DNA of 64,000 bases from Burkholderia vietnamiensis LMG 10929 (GCF_000959445.1 NZ_CP009631.1:1984001-2048000), one strand, 5' to 3'; shown: positions 1 to 9,063, counted from the stretch's first letter. Notes: a model not told the origin generated them from the letters alone. Numbers and translations are program-made.

Positions 1-2
1 GC

Positions 3-1052
3 GTGTCGCCGTCGCCCGCGCGGCGTGTGTGGCAGCGCTTCCGCCAGCAACGGCTCGGCTACTGGAGCTTCGTGATCTTCGTCGTCGCATTCGCCGCGAG
101 CCTCGCGGCGCCGCTGTGGTCCAACGACAAGCCGCTCGTCGTGCGCTATGACGGGCACACCTATTTCCCGATGTTCCATGCGTATCCGGAGACGACCTTC
201 GGCGGCGACTTCCCGACGCCGGCCGATTATCTCGATCCGTACGTGCGCAAGCGCCTCGAAGCGCCGGGCAACTTCGCGATCTACCCGCCGAACCGCTATT
301 ACTACGACACGCTGAACTACTTCTCGAACGTGCCGAACCCCGCGCCGCCGTCGCGCGCGAACTGGCTCGGCACCGACGCGCAGGGCCGCGATCTGCTCGC
401 GCGCCTCGTGTACGGGTTTCGCGTGTCGGTCGAGTTCGCGCTGATCCTCACCGCCATCGGCACGCTGCTCGGCATCGCCGCGGGCGCGGTGCAGGGCTTC
501 TTCGGCGGCCGCATCGACATCGTCGGGCAGCGTCTGATCGAAATCTGGAGCTCGTTGCCGGAGCTGTATCTGCTGATCATCTTCGCGTCGATCTTCGAGC
601 CGAGCTTCCTGCTGCTGATCGTGCTGCTGTCGCTGTTCGGCTGGATCGGCCTCGCCGACTACGTGCGCGCCGAATTCCTGCGCAACCGCACGCAGGACTA
701 CGTGCGCGCGGCCCGCGCGATGGGCCTCACGAACTGGCAGATCATCTGGCGCCACGTACTGCCGAACAGCATGACGCCGGTGATCACGTTTCTGCCGTTC
801 CGGATGAGCGGCGCGATCCTCGCGCTCACGAGCCTCGATTTCCTCGGCCTCGGCGTGCCGCCGCCGACGCCGAGCCTCGGCGAACTGCTCGCGCAGGGCA
901 AGGCCAATCTCGACGCGTGGTGGATCTCGCTGTCGACGTTCGGCGTGCTGGTCGCGACGCTGCTGTTGCTGACCTTCATGGGCGACGCACTGCGCAATGC
1001 GCTCGACACGCGGATCGCCGACTCGGTGCGCGCCGCAGGAGGCCAGCGATGA
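3..1052 (+). CDS. yejE: Peptide ABC transporter permease, YejE family
   Basis: Inner-membrane permease of a Yej-type oligopeptide/microcin C importer. The 349 residues have a cytoplasmic N-terminus, a first membrane segment near residues 20-38, a large periplasmic insert typical of YejE, and four to five more hydrophobic segments after residue 140. The EAA coupling loop that contacts the ATPase lies near 223-257 (RAARAMGLTNWQ...RHVLPN). The GTG at base 3 gives the expected N-terminus and a length close to E. coli YejE (341), but the window edge hides any upstream alternative. The stop overlaps the next ATG (ATGA), so it is translationally coupled to yejF. The binding protein and YejB would lie upstream of the window. 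Confidence 0.9.
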   Translation: MSPSPARRVWQRFRQQRLGYWSFVIFVVAFAASLAAPLWSNDKPLVVRYDGHTYFPMFHAYPETTFGGDFPTPADYLDPYVRKRLEAPGNFAIYPPNRYYYDTLNYFSNVPNPAPPSRANWLGTDAQGRDLLARLVYGFRVSVEFALILTAIGTLLGIAAGAVQGFFGGRIDIVGQRLIEIWSSLPELYLLIIFASIFEPSFLLLIVLLSLFGWIGLADYVRAEFLRNRTQDYVRAARAMGLTNWQIIWRHVLPNSMTPVITFLPFRMSGAILALTSLDFLGLGVPPPTPSLGELLAQGKANLDAWWISLSTFGVLVATLLLLTFMGDALRNALDTRIADSVRAAGGQR

Positions 1053-2671
1053 GCGCCATCGACGCCTCGCAGCCGGGCGAACCGCTGCTGTCGCTCGAGC
1101 ATCTGCACGTTCGCTTCGGCGACACGGTGGCCGTCGAGGACGTGACGCTCGCTATCGGTCGCGGCGAGCGCGTCGCGCTGGTCGGCGAGTCGGGCTCGGG
1201 CAAGAGCGTGACCGCGCTGTCGATCCTGCGGCTGCTGCGGGATGCGGACGTGAGCGGCACCATCCGCTTCGCCGGGCAGGATCTCGCCGGCAAGAGCGAG
1301 CGCGAGATGCGCGGGCTGCGCGGCTCGGACATCGCGATGATCTTCCAGGAGCCGATGACGGCGCTCAATCCGCTGTACACGGTCGGCGCGCAGATCGCCG
1401 AGACGATCGTGCTGCACGACGGCGTGACGGCCGGCGAAGCGCGCAAGCGCACGATTGCGCTGCTCGCCCGCACCGGCATCGCGGAGCCCGAGAAGCGCGT
1501 CGACAGCTACCCGCACGAGCTGTCGGGCGGCCAGCGGCAGCGCGCGATGATCGCGATGGCGCTCGCCTGCCGGCCGCGCCTGCTGCTGGCCGACGAGCCG
1601 ACCACCGCGCTCGACGTGACGATCCGCGCGCAGATCGTCGACCTGCTGCTCGAACTGCAGCGCGACGAGGCGGAAAAGCGCGGGATGGCGATCCTGCTGA
1701 TCACGCACGATCTGAACCTCGTGCGGCGCTTCGCCGAGCGGGTCGCCGTGATGGAGCACGGCAGGCTGGTCGAGAGCGGGCCGGTGGAGCGGATCTTCGC
1801 GCAGCCCGAGCATCCGTATACGCAGCGGCTGCTGAACAGCCGGCCGCAGCGCACGGTCGCGCCGGTGCTGCCGATCGCGCCGGTCGTGCTCGACGCGCGC
1901 CACGTCAGCGTGCAATTCGCGCGCAAGCGGCCGGGGCTGGCCGGCTGGTTCGGGACGCTGCCGGTGACGGCGGTGGATGACGTGTCCGTGTCGGTGCGGC
2001 AGGGCGAGACGCTCGGGATCGTCGGCGAATCCGGCTCCGGAAAGTCGACGCTCGCGATGGCGCTGCTCGGGCTGCAACGGACGGTGGCCGGCGAGATCGA
2101 GTTCCAGGGGCGCGCGCTGTCGACCTATCGCGGCCGCGAACAGACCGCGCTGCGCTCGAACATGCAGGTCGTCTTTCAGGATCCATTCAGTTCGCTGTCG
2201 CCGCGTCAGACGATCGAGCGGATCGTCGGGGAGGGGCTCGAGTTGCATCGCCCGGAACTGAGCGCGGACGCGCGCCGCGCGAAGTCGCTGACGGTGCTGC
2301 GCGAAGTCGGCCTCGACCGCACGGTGCTGCATCGCTATCCGCACGAGTTCTCCGGCGGCCAGCGGCAGCGGATCGCGATCGCACGCGCGCTCGTGCTGGA
2401 GCCGCGCATCCTGATCCTCGACGAGCCGACTTCCGCGCTCGACGTGTCGATCCAGCAGCAGGTGCTGAAGCTGCTCGCGAATTTGCAACAGAAATACAAC
2501 CTGGGCTATGTATTCATCAGCCACGATCTGGAGGTGATCGGCGCGATGGCGCACCGCGTCGCGGTGATGCAGGGCGGGGCGGTCGTCGAGTCCGGCGACG
2601 TGGCGGATATCTTCACGAGACCGTCACATCCTTACACACAAAAGCTGTTGAAAGCCGTCTGGAAAGCATGA
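1049..2671 (+). CDS. yejF: Peptide ABC transporter ATP-binding protein, YejF family (duplicated ATPase)
   Basis: A 540-residue protein with two full ABC ATPase domains in one chain, as in YejF. Domain 1 has Walker A GESGSGKS at 46-53, signature LSGGQRQR near 158-165 and Walker [13 protein letters not shown] near 178-189. Domain 2 repeats [16 protein letters not shown] and [12 protein letters not shown] in the second half. Each half ends in the peptide-transporter C-terminal HPYTQ(R/K)LL motif of the OppD/OppF type. It energises the YejE-containing importer. The start is the ATG overlapping the yejE stop; a longer in-frame reading from further upstream would lie inside yejE and is rejected. 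Confidence 0.93.
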   Translation: MSAIDASQPGEPLLSLEHLHVRFGDTVAVEDVTLAIGRGERVALVGESGSGKSVTALSILRLLRDADVSGTIRFAGQDLAGKSEREMRGLRGSDIAMIFQEPMTALNPLYTVGAQIAETIVLHDGVTAGEARKRTIALLARTGIAEPEKRVDSYPHELSGGQRQRAMIAMALACRPRLLLADEPTTALDVTIRAQIVDLLLELQRDEAEKRGMAILLITHDLNLVRRFAERVAVMEHGRLVESGPVERIFAQPEHPYTQRLLNSRPQRTVAPVLPIAPVVLDARHVSVQFARKRPGLAGWFGTLPVTAVDDVSVSVRQGETLGIVGESGSGKSTLAMALLGLQRTVAGEIEFQGRALSTYRGREQTALRSNMQVVFQDPFSSLSPRQTIERIVGEGLELHRPELSADARRAKSLTVLREVGLDRTVLHRYPHEFSGGQRQRIAIARALVLEPRILILDEPTSALDVSIQQQVLKLLANLQQKYNLGYVFISHDLEVIGAMAHRVAVMQGGAVVESGDVADIFTRPSHPYTQKLLKAVWKA

Positions 2672-2719
2672 TAGCGGGTCCAATGGTCCAACCATCTCGA
2701 TTGTATTTTTTAATTTGTT

Positions 2720-2748
2720 TTGACAAACGATTACGCGCTGGCTAGTAT
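2720..2748 (+). promoter_or_regulatory. Sigma-70 type promoter for the NlpC/P60 gene
   Basis: TTGACA at 2720-2725 and TAGTAT at 2743-2748 are separated by exactly 17 bases, in an AT-rich pocket that stands out from the GC-rich surroundings. The next start codon is at 2801, giving a short leader of about 45 bases. This suggests the hydrolase gene is transcribed independently of yejEF. Confidence 0.75.
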
Positions 2749-2800
2749 CGACCGAAATTTTCCGCCAATCAGCTGATTTTTAAGCAAATTCCATCGACCA

Positions 2801-3472
2801 ATGCAGCATCGATCCCTGTCCCAGGCATGTGTGCGCACCGTCGCCGGGCTGTTCATCGGCGCCCTGATCGCAGCAGCTCCCGGCGCGTTCGCCGACGAAG
2901 TCAGCAGTTTCAATCAGAATGTCAGCAATTCGACTCAAATCGGGTCGACTTCCCTCCAGCAGACCTCTGCGCAGCCGGCTAGCGGCGGCGCGAAGTCGTT
3001 CCTGTCCGGCATGGCGGGCAAGGCGGGCGACGTCGTGGTCAGCGCGCTGAACATGATCGGCGTGCGCTATCGCTGGGGCGGCAATTCGCCGGACTCCGGC
3101 CTCGATTGCAGCGGCTTCGTGCGCTACGTGTTCCAGGATACGCTCGGCATGTCGCTGCCGCGTCGCGCGGAAGAAATGAGCCGCGTCGGCGAGAAGGTCA
3201 GCATGAGCAACCTGAAGCCGGGCGATCTCGTGTTCTTCAACACGATGCGCCGCACGTTCTCGCACGTCGGCATCTACATCGGCGACAACAAGTTCGTGCA
3301 TTCGCCGTCGACCGGCAGCACCGTGCGCGTCGACGATCTCGACAGCGGCTACTGGGAAAAGCGTTTCACCGGCGCGCGCCGGCTCGAATCGACGTTTCCG
3401 ATGAACGCCGAGGATCTGCGCCAGCGCGTGCGCGCCACGATCGGCGACGACGCCGCGAACGGCAGCAACTGA
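2801..3472 (+). CDS. Secreted NlpC/P60 family peptidoglycan hydrolase
   Basis: 223 residues. Residues 1-31 form a Sec signal peptide with likely cleavage after AFA (31). A Ser/Gln/Asn-rich linker (about 35-65) leads to an NlpC/P60 domain at about 75-200. The catalytic Cys is C103 in LDCSGF, the His is H155 in SHVGIYIG, and H167 in FVHSPS is the likely third residue. Family members cleave D-gamma-glutamyl-meso-diaminopimelate or related bonds in peptidoglycan stem peptides, in the periplasm. It has its own promoter and a strong terminator just downstream, so it is probably monocistronic. Exact bond specificity cannot be read from sequence. Confidence 0.88.
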   Translation: MQHRSLSQACVRTVAGLFIGALIAAAPGAFADEVSSFNQNVSNSTQIGSTSLQQTSAQPASGGAKSFLSGMAGKAGDVVVSALNMIGVRYRWGGNSPDSGLDCSGFVRYVFQDTLGMSLPRRAEEMSRVGEKVSMSNLKPGDLVFFNTMRRTFSHVGIYIGDNKFVHSPSTGSTVRVDDLDSGYWEKRFTGARRLESTFPMNAEDLRQRVRATIGDDAANGSN

Positions 3473-3492
3473 TCGTTCGTCAGGTCGAAAGA

Positions 3493-3524
3493 AACCCTGT
3501 CACCGAAAGGCGACAGGGTTTTTT
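3493..3524 (+). terminator. Rho-independent terminator after the NlpC/P60 gene
   Basis: AACCCTGTC at 3493-3501 pairs with GACAGGGTT at 3512-3520, followed by a run of T. It lies 20 bases past the NlpC/P60 stop and between convergent genes, so it may also act on the patatin gene from the other side, although the T-run is weaker in that direction. Confidence 0.85.
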
Positions 3525-3562
3525 GCTTTTGGGGCCGCGTGAGCGGCGGGCGCCGTGCGCGC

Positions 3563-4477
3563 TCATGCGGCCACGCCGCCGCGCGCGGCCGCGAGCTTGC
3601 GCTGCAGTTCGGGCATGATGCGCGCCACCGCTTCCTCGCCCGCGAGGATCGCCGCGTTGCGCTGATTGAAGTCGCTGCCGCCCATCGCGGCGAGATTCGG
3701 GCGGATCACGACGTCCGCATACTTGTCGAGCTCGTAGGTCTTGATCGTCTGGCCCATGATCGTGAAGGTCTGCAGCAGCATCTCGATCGGGTTGTCGGTC
3801 GCCGCGCCGTCCGGCCGCGACGAGATGTCCACCGCGATCACGAAGCTCGCGCCCATCTTGCGGGCGAACGACGCGGGCACCGGGCTCACGAGGCCGCCGT
3901 CGACGTATTCGCGGTTGCCGATCTTCACGGGCTCGAACACCGACGGCACGCTGCACGACGCGCGCACCGCGAGCCCCGTGTTGCCCTGCTGGAACAGGAT
4001 CGGCTGACCGTTCTGCAGGTCGGTCGCGACGACGCCGAGCGGTTTGGCCATCTTCTCGATCGGCCGGTTGTTCAGCGTCTTGTTCAGGAAGTTCTGCAGC
4101 GCGATGCCCTGCAGCAGCCCGCGCGAGCGGAACGGCAGCGCCCAGTCGCTGATCGCGGCCTGATCCATGTCGAGCGCGATCTTGTTGATCTGCAGCCCGC
4201 TCATGCCCGACGCGTACAGCGCGCCGACCACCGAGCCCGCGCTGGTGCCGGCGACGAGGTCGATCGGGATGCCGCGCGCCTCGAGCGCCTTCAGCACGCC
4301 GATGTGCGAAAAACCGCGGGCGGCGCCGCCGCCGAGCGCGATGCCGATCTTCACGGGCTTCTGCGCGGTCGCGGCATTGTCGGGACGGGACTTCTCGCCG
4401 AACGACGTGCATGCGGCGAGAGTGGCGGACGCGCATGCGATCGTGAAGTGGCGGCGCGACAGGCGAGGGGACGACAT
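3563..4477 (-). CDS. Patatin-like phospholipase, predicted Tat-exported lipoprotein
   Basis: 304 residues of the RssA/patatin family of serine lipid acyl hydrolases. The oxyanion loop GGGAARG is at 49-55, the nucleophile is S79 in GTSAG, and the catalytic aspartate is D193 in DGG; this is a complete Ser-Asp dyad. The N-terminus carries SRRHFT (7-12), resembling a twin-arginine motif, then a hydrophobic stretch and a lipobox TLAAC with C23, so the protein is probably a lipoprotein. The start chosen is the ATG with GGAG about 10 bases upstream; a reading frame extends 26 codons further but lacks the signal at its terminus. Substrate unknown. Confidence 0.85.
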   Translation of the reverse strand: MSSPRLSRRHFTIACASATLAACTSFGEKSRPDNAATAQKPVKIGIALGGGAARGFSHIGVLKALEARGIPIDLVAGTSAGSVVGALYASGMSGLQINKIALDMDQAAISDWALPFRSRGLLQGIALQNFLNKTLNNRPIEKMAKPLGVVATDLQNGQPILFQQGNTGLAVRASCSVPSVFEPVKIGNREYVDGGLVSPVPASFARKMGASFVIAVDISSRPDGAATDNPIEMLLQTFTIMGQTIKTYELDKYADVVIRPNLAAMGGSDFNQRNAAILAGEEAVARIMPELQRKLAAARGGVAA

Positions 4478-4620
4478 CGAATGATTCTCCGGCGGCTGGG
4501 TGGCGGGCCTTGCGGCCCGCGGCGGCGATGGATTGCGAGCGGCCGCGCGGGGCAATCCGGGCGGCCGGCGCCGCGCCCGCGGGCGGTGGCGGCGCGCACA
4601 TCATAAAGCAAGCGGTGCGC

Positions 4621-4648
4621 TTGGCGCGCAGACCGGCGCGAGTATAAT
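4621..4648 (+). promoter_or_regulatory. Sigma-70 type promoter upstream of gltX
   Basis: TTGGCG at 4621-4626 and a perfect TATAAT at 4643-4648 with a 16-base spacer, about 110 bases ahead of the gltX start at 4757. The patatin gene diverges on the other strand. Confidence 0.6.
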
Positions 4649-4756
4649 TCCGGCTTCTTTCCCGTTCCGGGCGCGGCCGGCCCCGTCGTTGTGCGGTTTG
4701 CCGCCGTCGTCCCGCGTCGAATCATTCATGCGCCCCAGGCGTTCGAGTTACCGTTT

Positions 4757-6166
4757 ATGACCCGTCCTGTCCGTACCCGCTTCGCACCGAGTCCAACCGG
4801 CTTCATCCACCTCGGCAACATCCGCTCCGCGCTCTATCCGTGGGCGTTCGCCCGCAAGATGAAGGGCACGTTCGTGCTGCGTATCGAGGATACCGACGTC
4901 GAGCGCTCGTCGCAGGAAGCCGTCGACGCGATCCTCGAAGGGATGCAATGGCTCGGCCTCGATTTCGACGAAGGTCCGATCTACCAGATGCAGCGCATGG
5001 ATCGCTATCGCGAGGTGCTGGCGCAGATGCTCGAACAGGGCCTCGCTTACCCGTGCTACATGTCGGCCGAGGAGCTCGATGCGCTGCGCGAACGCCAGCG
5101 CGCGGCCGGCGAGAAGCCGCGCTATGACGGCACGTGGCGCCCGGAGCCTGGCAAGGTGCTGCCCGAGCCGCCGGCCGGCGTGAAGCCGGTGCTGCGCTTC
5201 CGCAACCCGCTGACCGGCACGGTCGTGTGGGACGACGCGGTGAAGGGGCGTGTCGAGATCTCGAACGAGGAGCTCGACGACCTCGTGATCGCGCGTCCGG
5301 ACGGCACGCCGATCTACAACTTCTGCGTGGTCGTGGACGACATGGACATGAACATCACGCACGTGATCCGTGGCGACGACCATGTGAACAACACGCCGCG
5401 CCAGATCAACATCCTGCGCGCGCTCGGCGGCGAGCCGCCCGTCTACGCGCACCTGCCGACCGTGCTGAACGAGCAGGGCGAGAAGATGAGCAAGCGCCAC
5501 GGCGCGATGAGCGTGATGGCGTATCGCGACGCGGGTTTCCTGCCGGAGGCCGTCGTCAACTATCTCGCGCGCCTCGGCTGGTCGCACGGCGACGCGGAAA
5601 TCTTCTCGCGCGAACAGTTCGTCGAGTGGTTCGATCTCGAGCACCTGGGCAAGTCGCCCGCGCAGTACGACCACAGCAAGCTGAGCTGGCTGAACGCGCA
5701 CTACATCAAGGAAGCCGACAACGCACGCCTCGCCGCGCTCGCGAAGCCGTTCCTCGACGTGCTCGGCATCGACGACGCGGCGATCGCGACCGGCCCCGCG
5801 CTCGACGCGGTGATCGGCCTGATGAAGGACCGCGCGACGACGGTCAAGGAAATCGCGGAAGGCGCTGCGATGTTCTATCGCGTCCCGGCGCCCGACGCCG
5901 ATGCGCTCGCGCAGCACGTGACCGACGCGGTGCGCCCGGCGCTGGCCGATCTCGCAGCCGCGCTGAAGGCCGCCGACTGGACCAAGGAAGCGGTATCGGC
6001 AGCGTTGAAGGCGACGCTCGCGACGCACAAGCTGAAGATGCCGCAGCTTGCGATGCCGGTCCGGCTGCTGGTGGCGGGTACCACGCATACGCCGTCGATC
6101 GACGCGGTGCTCGTGCTGTTCGGCCGCGACGCGGTCGTATCGCGTATCGAGGCCGCGCTGGCTTGA
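4757..6166 (+). CDS. gltX: Glutamyl-tRNA synthetase
   Basis: 469 residues, the usual GltX length. It charges tRNA-Glu with glutamate. Class I signature residues are visible: [11 protein letters not shown] at 11-21 (HIGH region) and KMSKR at 243-247, followed by the anticodon-binding helical domain. The frame stays open upstream to 4691, but the family N-terminus [15 protein letters not shown] fixes the ATG at 4757. It sits directly upstream of a tRNA cluster that includes three copies of its own substrate, tRNA-Glu(TTC). A TATAAT box lies about 110 bases upstream. Confidence 0.97.
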   Translation: MTRPVRTRFAPSPTGFIHLGNIRSALYPWAFARKMKGTFVLRIEDTDVERSSQEAVDAILEGMQWLGLDFDEGPIYQMQRMDRYREVLAQMLEQGLAYPCYMSAEELDALRERQRAAGEKPRYDGTWRPEPGKVLPEPPAGVKPVLRFRNPLTGTVVWDDAVKGRVEISNEELDDLVIARPDGTPIYNFCVVVDDMDMNITHVIRGDDHVNNTPRQINILRALGGEPPVYAHLPTVLNEQGEKMSKRHGAMSVMAYRDAGFLPEAVVNYLARLGWSHGDAEIFSREQFVEWFDLEHLGKSPAQYDHSKLSWLNAHYIKEADNARLAALAKPFLDVLGIDDAAIATGPALDAVIGLMKDRATTVKEIAEGAAMFYRVPAPDADALAQHVTDAVRPALADLAAALKAADWTKEAVSAALKATLATHKLKMPQLAMPVRLLVAGTTHTPSIDAVLVLFGRDAVVSRIEAALA

Positions 6167-6246
6167 GGTTGGGGCGGCGCGAGGCTGCCGTCCGGCGACC
6201 CGATGGCGGCTTCGCAAAAAATTTCGCGCCAATCGCAAAAAGGGTA

Positions 6247-6275
6247 TTTACAAGTTCAAATTCGGTCCATATAAT
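6247..6275 (+). promoter_or_regulatory. Promoter of the tRNA cluster
   Basis: TTTACA at 6247-6252 and perfect TATAAT at 6270-6275, spacer 17. The tRNA-Ala starts at 6294, about 18 bases beyond the -10 box. This is a near-consensus promoter as expected for stable RNA, in an AT-rich pocket. Confidence 0.8.
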
Positions 6276-6293
6276 CTCATTTCTGTTCTGCAA

Positions 6294-6369
<76 letters not shown>

Positions 6370-6506
6370 TCAGAACAAAACAAATTGATTTGCGAAGCGC
6401 TGGTAGTAATAAATGCTTCACAAAAAGATTTAAAGCAGTTAGAATTTCGGCCTTCGCTGTTGACGGTAAGTGAATAGCGAAAGTCAGACAGATCTGAAAA
6501 GATCAT

Positions 6507-6582
6507 GTCCCCTTCGTCTAGAGGCCTAGGACATCACCCTTTCACGGTGAGTACAGGGGTTCGAATCCCCTAGGGGACGCCA
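6507..6582 (+). tRNA. tRNA-Glu (anticodon TTC), copy 1
   Basis: 76 bases with encoded CCA. Acceptor GTCCCCT/AGGGGAC, anticodon loop CTTTCAC region giving TTC, T-arm GGGGTTCGAATCCCC. It is the first of three copies starting exactly 297 bases apart. The 137-base gap after tRNA-Ala is AT-rich and no confident separate promoter is visible in it. Confidence 0.96.
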
Positions 6583-6663
6583 GAATTTAGCGGCGTTTCG
6601 TAGAAGTGTCGCGAGGCTTGCAGGAACGTAACCGACGTCCTGCGGGTAACGGTGCAGAAAGTT

Positions 6664-6740
6664 GGAGCGGTAGTTCAGTCGGTTAGAATACCGGCCTGTC
6701 ACGCCGGGGGTCGCGGGTTCGAGTCCCGTCCGCTCCGCCA
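6664..6740 (+). tRNA. tRNA-Asp (anticodon GTC), copy 1
   Basis: 77 bases with encoded CCA. Acceptor GGAGCGG/CCGCTCC, anticodon stem-loop CCGGCCTGTCACGCCGG with anticodon GTC. Paired with the tRNA-Glu 81 bases upstream. Confidence 0.96.
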
Positions 6741-6745
6741 GAACG

Positions 6746-6779
6746 AAGCCCGTTCAAGACGTATTTGAGCGGGCTTTTG
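6746..6779 (+). terminator. Hairpin after tRNA-Asp copy 1
   Basis: AAGCCCG at 6746-6752 pairs with CGGGCTT at 6770-6776, extended by an imperfect TTCAA/TTTGA part of the stem, followed by TTTTG. The T-run is short, so it may only partly terminate between tRNA pairs, or act mainly as a processing signal. Confidence 0.6.
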
Positions 6780-6803
6780 TATTAAGGATGTAAGCAGTAC
6801 GTT

Positions 6804-6879
6804 GTCCCCTTCGTCTAGAGGCCTAGGACATCACCCTTTCACGGTGAGTACAGGGGTTCGAATCCCCTAGGGGACGCCA
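6804..6879 (+). tRNA. tRNA-Glu (anticodon TTC), copy 2
   Basis: 76 bases, identical by eye to copy 1 over the mature sequence, with encoded CCA. It starts 297 bases after copy 1. Confidence 0.96.
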
Positions 6880-6958
6880 GATTCAGCGGCGTTTCGTAGA
6901 AGTGTCGCAGCGCTTGCAGGGCGTGAACGAGGTCCTGCAGGTGGTGATGAAGAAAGCT

Positions 6959-7035
6959 GGAGCGGTAGTTCAGTTGGTTAGAATACCGGCCTGTCACGCC
7001 GGGGGTCGCGGGTTCGAGTCCCGTCCGCTCCGCCA
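6959..7035 (+). tRNA. tRNA-Asp (anticodon GTC), copy 2
   Basis: 77 bases with encoded CCA. It differs from copies 1 and 3 by a single D-loop base: T at 6975 (CAGTTGG) where the others have C (CAGTCGG). The anticodon stem-loop and acceptor are unchanged. Confidence 0.96.
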
Positions 7036-7040
7036 GAACG

Positions 7041-7076
7041 AAGCCCGTTCAAAGAACGTATTTGAACGGGCTTTTT
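7041..7076 (+). terminator. Terminator after tRNA-Asp copy 2
   Basis: A 13-base perfect stem: AAGCCCGTTCAAA at 7041-7053 and TTTGAACGGGCTT at 7061-7073 with a 7-base loop, then further T. It is stronger than the related hairpin after copy 1. Confidence 0.75.
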
Positions 7077-7100
7077 CGTTAAAGATGTAAGCAGTACGTT

Positions 7101-7176
7101 GTCCCCTTCGTCTAGAGGCCTAGGACATCACCCTTTCACGGTGAGTACAGGGGTTCGAATCCCCTAGGGGACGCCA
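7101..7176 (+). tRNA. tRNA-Glu (anticodon TTC), copy 3
   Basis: 76 bases, identical by eye to copies 1 and 2, with encoded CCA; again 297 bases after the previous copy. Confidence 0.96.
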
Positions 7177-7249
7177 GATTTCGGCGTCGTTCGAACAAAC
7201 GATGCGCCGGCAGGAAGTAACCGACGCCTGCCAGGCAAGAAGCAAGACT

Positions 7250-7326
7250 GGAGCGGTAGTTCAGTCGGTTAGAATACCGGCCTGTCACGCCGGGGGTCGC
7301 GGGTTCGAGTCCCGTCCGCTCCGCCA
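7250..7326 (+). tRNA. tRNA-Asp (anticodon GTC), copy 3
   Basis: 77 bases with encoded CCA, D-loop as in copy 1. Last tRNA of the cluster; the spacer to tRNA-Glu copy 3 has diverged from the two earlier spacers. Confidence 0.96.
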
Positions 7327-7336
7327 GAAAATGAAG

Positions 7337-7360
7337 AAGCCCGCCTCGTGCGGGCTTTTT
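7337..7360 (+). terminator. Terminator at the end of the tRNA cluster
   Basis: AAGCCCGC at 7337-7344 pairs with GCGGGCTT at 7350-7357, 5-base loop, followed by TTT. It lies 10 bases beyond the last tRNA. Confidence 0.85.
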
Positions 7361-7487
7361 CATTTGCGTGTTCCACGCGTGCCGCGCTTGCGGGCGCCTT
7401 GATCCTCATCGCCGCTCCGAGAAATTCGCGATTGCATCCGCCGACGACTGCGCTATCGTGGCGGAGTGCGATCTCGACCCAAGCGCG

Positions 7488-7952
7488 ATGCTCGATCCGA
7501 CCGACCTGCGACTGCTGTATCAGCTCCGACCTGCGGAGTCCGGCGATTTCCCGTTTGCCGAGGCGCTCACGCACGGCAACATGGGCGCCTATTACAAGCG
7601 CCATGGGCTCGTGTGGCGCAGCGACCTGTTCTACGCGAGCTGGCGCGAATCCGAGAACTTCATCCTGGAAGCCGACGGCGAGCGCATCGGCGTGCTGCGC
7701 GTGACCGAGGAGGGCGATTCGCTGCATATCCGCGACGTGCAGATCGCCGCCGGTCATCGAGGGCAGGGCGCCGGCACCTACATGCTCGACATGTCGCATC
7801 GCTGGGCACGCGCGCGCGGCCTGCACGAACTGCAGTTGCGCGTGTTCGTCGACAACCCGGCCGCCCGCCTTTATCAGCGCATGGGCTATCGCGTCACCGG
7901 GCCGCGCCCGGCGCAGCTCGGCTCGATCCGGCACATGGTACGCGCGGTCTGA
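7488..7952 (+). CDS. GNAT family N-acetyltransferase
   Basis: 154 residues of the Gcn5-related acetyltransferase fold. The acetyl-CoA pyrophosphate loop is at about 84-96 (VQIAAGHRGQGAG), and the family's C-terminal NPAARLYQRMGYR follows at about 123-135. Substrate unknown. The start is uncertain: the frame is open from 7368, but the ATG at 7488 begins just before the conserved fold; no strong Shine-Dalgarno is visible for either. It is convergent with the AraC-type gene, with only 27 bases between their stops and no clear terminator. Confidence 0.75.
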   Translation: MLDPTDLRLLYQLRPAESGDFPFAEALTHGNMGAYYKRHGLVWRSDLFYASWRESENFILEADGERIGVLRVTEEGDSLHIRDVQIAAGHRGQGAGTYMLDMSHRWARARGLHELQLRVFVDNPAARLYQRMGYRVTGPRPAQLGSIRHMVRAV

Positions 7953-7979
7953 GCGCACGCACCCGGCACACCGTGCGAG

Positions 7980-8873
7980 TTACCCGATCGTGTCGAGCGC
8001 ACCGCGGCCGTCGGTGTCGTCCTCGTCATCATCTGCGGCCGGCACGCGGTCTTCCGTGCCGCGATGCTCGAAGCCGCGCAGCATGAACGCGCGCGGGCTT
8101 TCGCCGAATGCACGGCGGAACATCGCCGAAAACGCGCTCTGGCTCTGGTAGCCGAGCTCGCGCGCGACATGCGACAGCGCGCGCCCCTGGTTCAACAGCG
8201 GAATCGCCCGCGCGAGCAGCGCCTGCTGCCGCCACTGCGAAAAACTGACGCCCAGCTCCTGCTTGAACAGCCGCGAAATCGTGCGCGTGCTCGCGCCGAC
8301 CTCGCTCGCCCAATGCTCGAGCGACTCCGCATGCGCCGGCTGCGCGAGCACCGACTCGCACAGCATGCGCAGCCGCTTTTCTTCCGGCATCGGCACCGCG
8401 AGCGGCAGCGGTTCGGCATGGCTCAGCTCGTCGAGCACGAGCCCGCACAAGAGCCGCTCGCGCGCGCTGCTCAGCGCGCGGGCATCGAGCGCGACGATCA
8501 GCTCGCGCAACAGGCCCGTGACCTCGACGACTCGGCATGCGTCGAGCCCGTCCGGCACGATCGATTCGTCGAGATAGACCGTGCGCAGGTACGCCTCCTC
8601 GACGATCACGACCTCGTGCGTCACGTGCGGCGGCACCCAGATCGCGCGCGACGGCGGCACCATCCAGGTCGTGCCGGTCGTGGCGACCCGCAGCACGCCG
8701 CGCGACGCATACGCGAGCTGCGCCCATGCATGCGTGTGCCGCGGAATCCGCCGGCCCGCGTCGACCTGCCGCGCGCGCACGCGCATCGGGTGCACGCGGG
8801 TCGGTGCGAATTCGGGCGGAATGTCGATGACGTCGTACGGGTTCGATGCGTCGGCTTGGGCGGGCGGATTCAT
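7980..8873 (-). CDS. AraC family transcriptional regulator with cupin sensor domain
   Basis: 297 residues. The N-terminal half (about 30-125) is a cupin-like ligand domain (HTHAWAQLAYASRG, WVPPHVTHEV) and the C-terminal part (about 175-270) carries the two helix-turn-helix motifs of AraC/XylS proteins (ASTRTISRLFKQELGVSF; HVARELGYQSQSAFSAMFRR). The tail is acidic (ADDDEDD). It presumably controls a nearby or unlinked gene in response to a small ligand. The gene is transcribed away from the gamma-glutamylcyclotransferase-like gene, a possible target. Ligand unknown. Confidence 0.85.
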   Translation of the reverse strand: MNPPAQADASNPYDVIDIPPEFAPTRVHPMRVRARQVDAGRRIPRHTHAWAQLAYASRGVLRVATTGTTWMVPPSRAIWVPPHVTHEVVIVEEAYLRTVYLDESIVPDGLDACRVVEVTGLLRELIVALDARALSSARERLLCGLVLDELSHAEPLPLAVPMPEEKRLRMLCESVLAQPAHAESLEHWASEVGASTRTISRLFKQELGVSFSQWRQQALLARAIPLLNQGRALSHVARELGYQSQSAFSAMFRRAFGESPRAFMLRGFEHRGTEDRVPAADDDEDDTDGRGALDTIG

Positions 8874-9063
8874 GGGCGATTCGGTCGGCGCGGCTGCGAT
8901 GCCGTTATTTTAGAAGGCGCCGCGCAGGCGCATGCGGCGGTTTTTCAGCTGATAATGACCGGCCCGAATGAACTTTGTATGGAGCTGCGCGCATTCCGTC
9001 CGGCGTAACGCACGCCGTCGCCGCGACGCCCCGGCCATACCAGAATCGAAGAGGAGAACCACG

